DNA of 64,000 nt. Origin: Mixophyes australis. Taxonomy: Eukaryota > Chordata > Amphibia > Anura > Limnodynastidae. Every line of letters starts with the position of its first letter. The first letter of the stretch is position 1. A model generated the notes under the pieces. It made no database searches. It was not told where the DNA came from and saw only the letters and a list, made by a program, of their open reading frames with translations. The stretch lies in assembly GCA_036250195.1 (NCBI GenBank), contig JAVHZZ010000003.1, positions 297,629,565-297,693,564 of the forward strand, read 5' to 3'. Below are positions 1-11,400 of this stretch, piece by piece. The translations under genes and the position numbers were made by a program.

Positions 1-929
1 TTTTAGGAGTAGAGGGTGATGCAATTTTTAAAGATGTAGGTTTGTCCAAAAACTTGTCCACCACACAAATTAAATATAAACATGGAAAACACGGTCACGC
101 CGATAAGGTAATTTTAGAAAATCTTTTTACATATTAGCTATAACCATGAATCAAGAAAGATACTCAGTCAGTGTAAAGAAAATCATGATTATCAGGTCCC
201 TACCATCCACTCCAGGATCTTACACAGAAATGACCCAAAGGCAACTCCAAACAAGTAAAGGGTAGTTGTACCCTTATATAACACAGAACAAATACATTTC
301 AACATGTACAATAATAAAGGATACCACTAGATGGCAATAAAAAAATTATATGTAAGCAATATCAAGTATGTATTCTACATGAAATAGACAGATAACAGTA
401 TAGGCATTAACCAAAGGGCGGTAGAGAAATAGTAGAAATAACCAACAGGTAATGCATATAAATTGAGGTTCAATAATATATGAGGGAAAAGATATGCTGT
501 AGAGTAGTATATTAGGAATAGTTTAAACTGATAATAGGTCGTAGTTCAACCTCTGAGTCTATCGCGAACAATTATCTACCTTTAACAACTTTAAATTAGG
601 CCTGTAATACAGAGCTAGATTAAGCGGGGGCATAGGGGACTTCTCATGAGGTCCACTGGACTAGGCTATTAGGCAGTCAGGCCATTTGCTGGCTTTGCAC
701 GTGCACAGATCGTCCCGGCACAGAAATAACTTTAGACGGCTTTTATAGAATGTGGGTGGAAGCACCACACTGAAGAAGCTGCAGCAAACTATAAGCAAGG
801 TAGATGGGATTAGCCTAAGGGATGAAAAGAAGGGCATGATTTCATTTGCTGGAGCAGAATAACTATGTATTTTCCTGTTTATCCTTACCGAGTTCCCTAT
901 TGCATGTATGTAACTATTTACAGCATATA
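1..929. other. Intergenic or intronic AT-rich sequence, nothing recognised
   Basis: No exon, RNA gene or clear repeat boundary could be supported. If the SHPRH N-terminal exons lie upstream of the window, this is SHPRH intron. Confidence 0.5.
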
Positions 930-2111
930 CAGCGATCAGCCACAACATTAAAAACAACTGCCTAATATTGTGTAGATCCTCCTCGTCCACCAAAATAGCT
1001 CTAACTCATCAAGGCATGAACTCCACAAGACCTCTGATGGTGTCTTATGTGTCTGCCACCAAGACATTAGCAGCAGATCCTTTAAGTCCTGCAAGTTGCG
1101 AGGTGAGACTTCCATGACTCTGACTTGCTTTTCCAACACATCCCACAGATGCTTGATCGGATTGAGATCTGGGGAATATGCAGGCCAAGTCAACACCTTG
1201 AACTGTTTGTCATGATCCTCAAACCATACCTGAGCAATTTTTGCAGTGTGGCAGGGTGCATTATCCTGCTGAAAGAGGCCACTGCCTTCAGGGAAATATG
1301 TTGCTATGAAGGAGTGTACTTGGTCTGCAACAATGTTTATGCAGGTTGTACGTGTCAAAGTGGCATCCACATGAATGCCAGGACCCAGGGTTTCCCAGCA
1401 GAACATCGCCCAGAGCATCACACAGCCTCTGCTGGCTTGTCTTCTTCCCATAGTGCATCCTGTTGCCATCTCTTCCTCAGGTAAATGATGCAGATGCACC
1501 TTGCCATCCATATTATATAAAAGAACATGTGATTCATCAGACCCGGCCACTATCTTCCATTGCTCCATGGATCAGTTCTGGTGCTCGTGTGTCCATTGTA
1601 AGTGCTTTGGGTTGTATACAGGGGTCAGCATGGGCACCCTGACTGGTTTGCGGCTACGGAGCCCCATACGCCTGTGGTCTGGCACTTTTCTATCATAGCC
1701 AGCTTTAACTGTTTCAGCAATTTGTGATACAGTAGCTCTTCTGTGAGTTTGGGGTCAGACGGTCTAGCCTTCGCTCCCCACGTGCATCAATGAGCCTTGG
1801 GCCTCATGATTCCGTCGCCGCTTCACTGGTTGTCATTACTTGGACCACTTTTTGTAGTTACCACTGCATACTGGAACACTCCAGTCCTGTCATTTTGGAG
1901 ATGCTCTGACCCAGTCGTCTAGCTATCACAATTTGGCCCTTGTCAAAGTCACTCAGATCCTTACACTTGCACATTCCTACTGTTTCTAATAATCAACTTC
2001 CAGAACTGACTGTATGACTGTACGCTTGCTGCGTAATATATCCCACATATATATGTAACGAGATAATCAATGTTATTCATTTGTCAGTGGTTTTAATGTG
2101 GCTGATCAGTG
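930..2111 (-). mobile_element. Tc1-like DNA transposon, decayed
   Basis: The ends are inverted copies beginning roughly CAGCGATCAGCCAC (left) and, on the other strand, CACTGATCAGCCAC (right). A TA lies just left of the element, as expected for Tc1/mariner target sites; the right TA is lost. Length is about 1.18 kb. A transposase is encoded on the minus strand, but its N-terminal helix-turn-helix part carries in-frame stops, so the element is dead. A shorter relative sits at 39396-39810. Confidence 0.88.
948..1568 (-). pseudogene. Tc1-like transposase, C-terminal catalytic fragment
   Basis: The open frame of 206 codons starts at an internal Met. It holds the Tc1 DDE core: GSDESHV (first Asp), QQDNAPCHTAK (second Asp) and SPDLNPIKHLWD. 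In the last motif the catalytic Glu expected after LNPI is Lys, so even this fragment would be inactive. The DNA-binding half (roughly 1570-2000, minus) is interrupted by stops. Family assignment is firm; inactivity is inferred from the missing Glu and the broken N-terminus. Confidence 0.85.
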
Positions 2112-2629
2112 CATGTCTTACCTCATATATGCTTTCTAAACTACAATAAAGCAATAGTATGCACAACATATTTATTAGACTATATTGTGCACATCCAATG
2201 TACACATTTTGCAATAAATAGTAAAATAATCCAAATGACAAGGCTCCAATCACAAAACAACAGCTATTATTACATGACCACTTCATTTTAAAGTTATTAT
2301 GTAGCCATTTTGTGGATTCTCCTTTTCTTTCCTGGCCCATGTTATACAATGTTTTTCCTTTGTAAGGCTGCTGATGAGATTATAACAGTCCACAAACATT
2401 CTCTCCCTAATTTAATAATTCTGTTTGACTTAGTTAGCTTGGTTTTCATAACTTGATAAATAAGTAGGTGAGATTAAACATAGTTTTCATGCAGTGATAT
2501 ACAGCAAAATACTCATCCTCCTGGACAATGTTTCTGGTTTTGACACTGTTAATCACCCTCCTCCTACACACCCTTGACTTCATTGGCCTGTGACAGTTCT
2601 TTCCAGGTTCACTTTCTACCTATTAAACT

Positions 2630-3131
2630 GTCACATCCACTCACCAATAGCAATCAATTATTGTCTCACATGGCTCTGTTCTTGGCCGGACTCAAGTCGG
2701 CACGCACACAGTGAGGGAAAACGCATGGGGTGATGACATCATCACCCCTGGCCCACACACAAGTTCCACGTGTGTGTGGAGAATCACCACACACATGTTA
2801 CCGCTGGGGAGGCTGGGAGTTTCCGGGTCTGGACTATAAAAGCCAGACCCGGGACTCCCCCTCCCTCTCTTTCTACCTGCCTGCCCCTGGATAACGAACA
2901 CTACACTACAGAAAACACACTACACTATAGGAAAGGATAAATAAGGACACATTACACTACAGAAAAGATATATATTATACTACTCTACAGAAAATATATA
3001 TTCTACTACACTACACTACAGAAAACCTACACTACGCTACAGAAAAGGACTCTATACACCAGGGACGTTCCCTACATTGCAGATCAAGAATTGGATCCAG
3101 GATACAAGCACTTGACAAATATCATCGATAA

Positions 3132-3171
<40 letters not shown>

Positions 3172-3655
3172 AAGTTATATGTGTTTGTAATGTTGATTTG
3201 ACTATTTATATTCATATATTGTTTGATATCTGTGATAGTTAAATCAATATTATAAATACTAATTCTTATCAAGGATACATATGTAAAGCTAGGATAGTGT
3301 AAGGAATAACGGTGAACCTAGTGTTAATTTTATATTGATATACTATGTTATGTTGAACAACGTTATGATATATGTGTGAACTGTGAATACAAGCTTTTCT
3401 GTGTTAGCGGTAAAATACTTTGATTTAAATACATACATATGTTGTGAGTATTGGTTATTTGGTTATTTATAATGAATATATACGCTGAAATACAGGATAA
3501 ATAATTCTGTAAAGCTTAAGTGTTATTTAGTGTGGTCAAAAGACTGAGTAAGGCAACACTGTGTAAGGAAAGTGCATAAAAGTGCGAGTTTTATAACGAG
3601 TGTATCTGGGAACAGAATAAGAGGATAGCGTGCACATGTGAGGCGCAACCACAGT
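2630..3655 (+). repeat. LTR-like repeat with promoter features
   Basis: A CCAATAG-type box (about 2643), a TATA box in GGACTATAAAAGCC (about 2833) and a following pyrimidine-rich run look like a polymerase II promoter of an LTR. It continues with irregular ACTACACTACAGAAAA repeats (2890-3060), an AT microsatellite (3133-3170) and AT-rich DNA. I could not find paired TG...CA ends with a target duplication, so boundaries and class are unsettled. Confidence 0.4.
3133..3170. repeat. (AT)n microsatellite
   Basis: An almost pure run of alternating A and T of about 36 bp. Confidence 0.9.
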
Positions 3656-3689
3656 TCCTTTTACACACACCACTTGCAAATTTCTACAC

Positions 3690-4215
3690 TAGCTTATTAT
3701 GTCTTCCATAATCCAATTCAGATTGCTTAACTTTAACTAAAAAGCTCTTAAAAACACTCCCTTATACATCTGAAATCTTATTTCAAAGTTTTCCCTCTCA
3801 CCCTCTTAGAATTACGTCTGACCTGCACTTTGCCTCATAGCCCACTTATGGGATTTCCTAGAATGACCAGTCACACTTTCACACTGCCTTCAGATCTTTA
3901 GACCCTTGTTGAATAGCTATCTCTTTATTTGATCTTACCATACTTCCACCGATACTACTTGCACTAATACTGTCCCAATCACCAGTCTGAGCCACATTCG
4001 CTGCTCGTGTTTCAGCTGTGCCCTGTGTCAATTAAATTGTAAGCTCTCTCATGAACAGTGGCCCTCCCTACCCTTTGTTTTCATGATTGCATTTATTTTG
4101 TCTACCTTGTATGTCCTTGTATTATGTATGTCCTATTTTCCCTACTGTTAGGCGCTTCAGAACACTGTGGCACCTTAGAAATCTACAATAATAGCAATAA
4201 TAATACTGAACCCAG
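3690..4215 (+). repeat. L2/CR1-like LINE 3' tail, degraded
   Basis: The stretch around 4030-4215 reads like the 3' untranslated end of L2-type LINEs (AATTGTAAGCTCTC, then a GCGCT-like box and AATAATAGCAATAATAAT tail). The upstream 300 bp is CT-rich, as in the LINE at 45.7-47.5 kb. No intact frame remains. Between here and 5192 I see only AT-rich sequence. Confidence 0.45.
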
Positions 4216-4255
4216 TTTAGGGGACTGCACTGTGTTCTGGTCACAGTCTTCATAA

Positions 4256-5192
4256 CTGTATGCAATACTTATCACAAGGCTGTCTTCTATACTGTCCATA
4301 TGGGCTGCATTGAATTTTGGTCATAATTTGGTCATTGAATTTTGGTCACTATACAATGTATAGTGGATAGAGCATCATAAACAGTAGCTGTTCTGTACTT
4401 AAGGTGCTATTGATGTAAAGCTTAAGACACACTACTACTTGGTCTGAGCATCAAGTGACATGATCACTTTCCCGTGTGGCCAAGTTTAAAAAATTGAGCT
4501 GCTCAGCGATCAGGCCAAGTAGTTTATCACTTTCAGAATATTTGTGGACCGGTTACTGTAGTTGAAACATGAACAATTAACCCAGGATGGTAGAGGTCAT
4601 CTCTGTTTCTTTATATAAGAACATAATTGGCATAATGGCAACAAAGCAAAATTAATTTGCTGCACTCTGATTCACAGCCAGCCTGTCACTCACAGATAAT
4701 GCAAACCGCTTTTTCTTGTGAAAAAGACGCGATCAATGTATCATCTCATGAGAATAAGCTTAACTTCGTACTGCAGCAAGCCACAGCTATCTAAATAGAT
4801 AGGTGTTCCTCACTGCTGCTGTCTGGCTGACCCTGGAATTGTCCTACCAGCTCAAGTGACTAATTTTTCTCTTACAAATTGCTGGCTTCTGTGCTTTGGT
4901 CCTGGCTCCTAACTGTTGGTGAAATGTGTTGTGCCCTGTCAGAGTCAGCTTGTTTTTTATATAAATATAATACTTGTTACATTGTATGCATAAAAGGGGA
5001 AACAATTCCAAAACATTACCCTTTATTTTGTTGTCTACATAGCTAAGCTATTGAGCATAGCACCTAGCATGATTCCTTATTTTACACATATTTAAGCTTT
5101 TGTAAAGAAGTGGATGACTGATGGTGATTGAGCTCCAAGACTAAAATCCTGATTCGGTTTAGAGTGTGATTGTTTGATTTTCTGCCTTTTAG
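4256..5192. other. SHPRH: Intron or flank upstream of SHPRH e1
   Basis: No exon or clear repeat is recognised apart from the polypyrimidine tract and acceptor before 5193. Confidence 0.5.
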
Positions 5193-5449
5193 ATTCAAAT
5201 CCCAGCTCAAACAGAAGATATTCACTGGTTGCACTTCTCCCCAGTGGAGAGACATTTTTACCACAGGCAGCATGAAGTTTGCTGTCAGGATGCCCTGGCA
5301 AAGCTACGAAAGATATCAGATTGGTCTCTGAAACTAAGCAGCTTAGACCGACGAACAGTATCCTCCATCTTATATCCTCTGCTGAGGCTGAGACAGGCTT
5401 GTTGCCACCCACAGGCTGTGCGTGGGGAATTTCTGCCACTACAAAAGAG
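5193..5449 (+). CDS. SHPRH: SHPRH exon e1 (first in window)
   Basis: A TTTTAG acceptor precedes 5193 and a GTAATG donor follows 5449. It encodes 85 codons plus 2 nt, including the stretches [19 protein letters not shown] and [16 protein letters not shown], typical of the end of the first SNF2 helicase block. Phase 2 joins to the C that opens e2 to give serine. Confidence 0.95.
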
Positions 5450-8400
5450 GTAATGTACATGTTTGTTTTAACTTAATGCGCACGCCTTTAAGGTGTAATG
5501 AAATGAAAGTCCTCACCTGGAACCAATTGTTTGTTATATACACTCAATATTCAAGTGTTTCTAATGATTGGACATGTATAACTATTTACAGAGGTGTTAT
5601 ATAGACAACCATTTGACTTTCACATGACATATGAACTGCAGCCCAGCGTTACCCAAGTTTAAATTACTCAAATCCAATTGATATTAGCTAGCGTAATTGA
5701 CACACAATAGTTGGCAAGTAAATTATACGACTAGATGGTAGTTTATATAATGCAAATGGTTGTCTGTGTCAGATGGGCATATACCTAACCATGGAAATAT
5801 CAGCTGCATAATTGAAGTTTGTCCCATTTTGCACTTATCCTTTACAGCACAATGACAATGGAAGAGCTGCTGACATCGCTGCAGAAGAAATGTCGCACTG
5901 AGTGTGAAGAGGCCCATCGCCAGCTTGTCTGTGCCCTTAATGGTCTTGCTGGAATCCACATCATCAAAGGTGATTAATAGGAGCAAAGCACATGAAGCTG
6001 TCATGCCATTGTTGGGACCATGCAAGTTTTGGGTGGTATTAGTATTAGTTACTATTGTTGTATAATTATTTAGTACGAATAAGTGAGGAAAATGTTCATT
6101 ATTAGACCATGATTCAGCACTAGATGTCTCCTCTGGTGGGGATAGAGATTTTACTGCTATGCAGAATAGTTTCATAGATCATCTTTATTGAGATAACTGG
6201 ACTTTTTCACTGTTGGTTTTTATATTTCTTTTTGGTTTGTTTTTTATAAAGGTGTTTTTAATTTTTTTTTCAGGTGAGTTCCCGTTGGCAGTGGAATTAT
6301 ATAGAGAAGTTTTGAGGTCATCAGAAGAACACAAAGAAAAACTTAAAACTGACTCTCTACAAGTAAGTATGGCAAGAACAGGAAAATTTGAAAGGTAAAA
6401 ATGAACTGTGTATTACTCCTAATAGGGAACACCGGAAACATTGGGGTATAGTATAGGGAATAGACAAGTGGGTACTTTAAGAAATATTACACTTCACCCT
6501 AGCTCTTCCACATCTATACTTGCCTTGCTGTTTAGTTGAGTGGCTCTGCGTGTATGACAGTTTTAGATTTTATTTAATTTATTTTAACATTTATTGTATT
6601 TTACTTGGAGGCTTTGCCTCCTCTGTTTTTGGAGACGCGTCTGTGGCTGCATGCTGCACCTATGATTCCCCAGACAGAAAATGAGTCACATTCTGACTGT
6701 TCTTCCCAGGTGGACGACAACGAGGTTGTAGATTCGGATGTGGAGAACTCTCCTCTTTTGAAGAGGAATTTATTTCTGACCGTCAGAGTGTAAAGGATTT
6801 TATATGGGCTATGTATCAAATGCTGGACATTCCGGAGGCAGCAGTCCCTGCGAGCATTCTCTGTTTGCAGGGCGGTGGAAGAGTTCTTTTCCTTTCCCTC
6901 TTCCTTCCAGTTGCAGGATATGTTGGGTGAGCTCTGGTCATCACCAGATAGAAAGTTCCAGGTGTCCCGTTGACTTATCCGTTTCCCCCTGAGGTTCCCT
7001 GAGATGGGAAGCGCCTCCATGGGTGGACGCTCCTGTTACGCAGTTGGCTAAGGTCATTACTATTCTTATTCCCAACACATTGCGCATTGTAAGATTGAGG
7101 GTGTTCTTAAGCCCATTTTCGTGACAGCTGGTGCCCCATTCAGGGGTGTTGCTTGAATGAACAAAGCTGTGGAACACTGGTCAGAACAGCTTTCGGAGAA
7201 TTGGCTGGAAGACCAAGTATTGAATTGCTTCCTTTGGTGGAACAGATTCAGAGGGTTAAGGACTATTTAGGGGAGGCGGGACTGATAGGGGCACAGATCT
7301 CTTTCTCTACTGTTTGGGCTCATCGGATTCACTGGTTTAAGTCCTGGGAGGCTGATGTGGAATCTTAAAAGGCTCTGGAAACACTCCCTTTTTCAGGGAG
7401 TGTTTTGTCTGGGCCGGAGCTTGACACTATTATTAGTCAGACGACAGGAGGTAAGAGCACTTACCTTCCTGTTAAGGCTCCTAAACCCAAGATGCCCAGG
7501 TTTTGTCCTTTCACTCCTCCTGCACATCGCGTGGTTTGCAACATGCACGCTAGACCGTCTGCTTGGTGTCCAGCAGCTAGGTCGATAGACAAGTAGTTGG
7601 CATGAAGGACATTCTGTCCACCTAAGGTTGCTGTGGTGAGAGTCCGTCTTCTCCTCTTTCGAGGTCAGTGATTTCAATGTACACGGATGCCTGGATGTAG
7701 AGAATTGAGGACCCGGAGCTGCGTATTCTATCTCCTCAGGTATCCATACAGACAGTTCTTTTCTATGGGGCTCCCCACATGTCGGACGAAACAACTGGCT
7801 CTGCGAGAGGCCATCTGAACCCTGATTTTTTTCCAGAGTGGTTATTCCATTGCCGGAATCTCAAAGAGGTTTGGGGTTTTATGTCAACCTGTTTCTCGTT
7901 CCAAGATCGACTGTCATTCACGCCGAACCTGAACCTCAAATATTTGAACACCAAGCTTCAAGATGGAGTACTTGTGGTCGATGATTCACAGTATTGAGCA
8001 GGGGGAGTTCTTGGTGCTCTAGACATCAAGGATGCCGATCTGCATGCTCCCATCTGGGAGCGTTATCAGTCCCTCCTGAGGTTTGCTATTCAATTGGACC
8101 ATTACCAGTTCCAGGGCTCTTACTTTTGGTCTGGTCATGGCTCCACGGGTTTTCACCAAAATCATGCTGGTCATGGGTGTGCTTCTGCATTCCAAGGGGG
8201 TTACTGTCATCCCTTACCTGGATAATATTCTTACCCTGCGCTACTCCTGTCCTATGTCCAGGTGACGGCATAGAATAGGAAGTACCACGGTTGGATCCTC
8301 AACCACAACAAGTCCAAATTGACTCAGTCTCAACTGATGATCTTTTGGGGTTTTCTCTTTGCCACCCAAAAAACATCAGGTGTTTTTGCCACCGGACCAC

Positions 8401-11400
8401 ATTCAGGCCTTGAGAAAGATGGTAAATTCTCTGTTGGCTGTCAAACAGGCCTTTGTACACTTCTGCATGAAAGTTCTGGACAATATGCTATCGCCCATGC
8501 ACGGGAGATTCAGTTGGAACTCCTCTTGAAGTGGAACAGATCTCACCTGAACCTTTCCAGTCAAGTGTTCCGTCTTTCCCCTAGGGTGTGTCAATCGCTC
8601 GTTTAGAGGCTGCAGAAGAACATCTCTGCTGGGTCATCCATTCTCAGTCTGGGATTGGACTTTGGTGACAATGGATGCCAGCCTTCGGAGTTGGTGTGCT
8701 GTCTGTCTTCATGCCCATTTTCAGGGTCTTTGGACTCTGGAGGAATCATTTCAATCAATGTATTGGAACTGCATGCAGTATTCTGCACTTTAATCAATGC
8801 AGAACATTTGCTGCAGGAAGGGTAGTAAAGATACAGTTGGACAATGCCACAGCGATAGCATACCTCAATCACTGGGGCGGCACCAGGAGTTCATTAGCCA
8901 TGCGAGAGACCTACAGGATCTTTCAGTTGGACCTAAACTCACGTTCGGGCCGTCATGGCAATTTTCATCCCGGAGGTAGAAAATTGGGAGGCGGACTTTC
9001 TGAACAGGCAGGCTCTTCATCCCAGCGAATGGTCTCTCCTTCCGGAGGTGTTTAGCGAGTTGGTGAACAACTGACGTCGACATGATAGTGTCTTGGTTGA
9101 ACCACAAGGTCGAACTCTTCTGCTCCAGGGCAAGAGATCGTCAGGCTGTCTTGGTAGATGCCATATATGTTCCCTGGTAGTTCCATCTGGTTTTCTGTTT
9201 CCTCCGGTAGCCATTTTACTGAGAGTCTTAAAGAAGATGACAGAGGGTTTTTCGGTTATTCTGGTGGTGCCAGATTGGCCTTGGTGGGCCTGGTATCCTG
9301 ACATTCTCTCCTTGGCAGGGGGTGGGTCGTGGTGTCTGCTGCTCCGGCCAGTCCTGTTAAGTCAAGGACCATTTTTGCTGCTGAACCATTATTCTTCGAG
9401 CTAAGGGTTTGTCTGAGCACGTGGTGCAGACCATGCTTCGGTGTCGGAAGCTAGGTTCAGCCAAAATCTATAATCGTGTCTGGAGGACAGGCTGGATGCT
9501 GGTTTGTGGCTTACTTCACTTAAGGTTCAGATGTCGGCTCTTTCTGTCTTCTTTCAAAGAAGACTCACTTTGATGCCTGATGTGCGAATGTTCCTGCAGC
9601 CTCCATATTTTCCTCTGGTGTGCCTTCGGATTTAAACTTGGTGTTGAATGCTTTGCAGCATCCCCCTTTTGAACCCTTGGACACTGTGGGTTTGCAGTTT
9701 CTGATGTGGAAGACTGCCTTCTTTATGGCCATTTCTATGAGCTTTGTTTCAGAGCTCGCAGCCTTGTCCTTCAGGTCTCACTTCTTGTTTTTCATGAGGC
9801 CTAACAGGAATGGGGGTATAGAGGGGAAGCAGCTAGGGTCAGGTGTAAACGTTCTTAAAGTGCCTACATGCCTATTCCCTACAATATACTACAGTGTTCC
9901 CGGTGTCCCCCAGTGGACTAAGGGTAACTGATTTTATATAAGTATAAATATCCTATTTTACCTGTGGCAAACTAAGACCGAAAACAAACAGTGATTTTTA
10001 TGTTTAGGCCATTTCATTTCCACTCTCTGCAAGATATTGTTGGTGTTTCTTTGATATGAGTGTAATATGAACAAGGCACGATCCCATTTTGATAGAATGT
10101 GCATCCTGTAGAATTTCTAGGATGCACCGTTGTTGAATCTGTAGCAGGCAGCATTAAATGACAATCTGGGACAAGTGGAATAATAGATGCAGGTATATCA
10201 AGGGCTCCCATACTTTTCAAATACAAAATTGTGACCTCTGTGACACAAATTTGCTCAGTAAGCCTACTCTTTCAGGGATGTTTCTGAAAACTGGTGCAAT
10301 GGAAAAAGGCAGTGTTGCCCAAAGCAACCAATCAAATGTTTGCTTTCATTTTGGAAGCTGCATTACAAAGCTCACACTTACAATCTCATGCTATAAGCAA
10401 CACCATTTTTGTTTTTTGCTCCAGTTTTCATAAATATCCCCTTATAGGTGTCTGAATTGTGGGAAAAGAATCGACCCAAGTTAAGTATTTCAATGGGCAA
10501 AAACCTGTTCTGCCTTGGAAAAACATTTACAAACATGAAACCTAGACATGTCATACTACCCCATGGTATGTCTATTGTTATTTTATATATCTTTACCAGA
10601 ACTTCTAACATTACAGTTCGTGCAAGGCTCAGAAGTTTTCATTAATATCGATATTAAAGTACATCTATTGCCAACCTGTTACTTAAATGCTGAAGGCAGC
10701 CATTTGGAGGGCTCAATTGCAATATTCAATGCAGTCTAATTATTAACTTAATTAACAGTTTAAATATGATCCAAGGAACTCTGGTTACTATGCACATGTT
10801 TGTATTTAATTTAATTTAATTTAATTGAATGTCCTAAGCTGTATAATTATAGAATAAAAATTGCTTTATAACATGATTTTTTCTTTTGAAATCTTCACTC
10901 ACAGACAATGGCAACACAATTTTTTAAAACTTGTAATACCTTCCCCTCTTTGCTGCTTATCCCTTATAGAGATGAGACCTCAAGACGCGCAATACTGCAA
11001 CAAAGGTGGCATTGCACTCTTCAGATGTTAACAAATTACTTTGAGTGCAGCAGCACCTTATTTGTCATGGCACCTGCTCATATGGCAACTTTTGAATATG
11101 TGTATAACTGTTTAGGGATGTGCAGTGGCATTATTGAGAACCAGTGAGAGTTCCAGATTTTGTCTGTAAACTAATACCCTAATTTACTACAACCCTATCA
11201 CTGCTTGGGAATGGCCTTCTTAAGGAAGCTATGTAGTAGGGTATCTGTGGAAAGATCATTGGTTTGATACAAATCTCATGCAGTGTCCATTAATGATATA
11301 TAATTTAAAATCTAAATTTCCAGAAACTGGTTGTTCATGTAATGGAATAAAGAAAAGATAATAAAATAAAGACTGTGGTTAATCGAAGTGAAGGGTGGCT

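Noticed and set aside
5092..5460. 122-codon minus-strand ORF
   Set aside because: Shadow of SHPRH exon e1 on the opposite strand; no similarity of its own.
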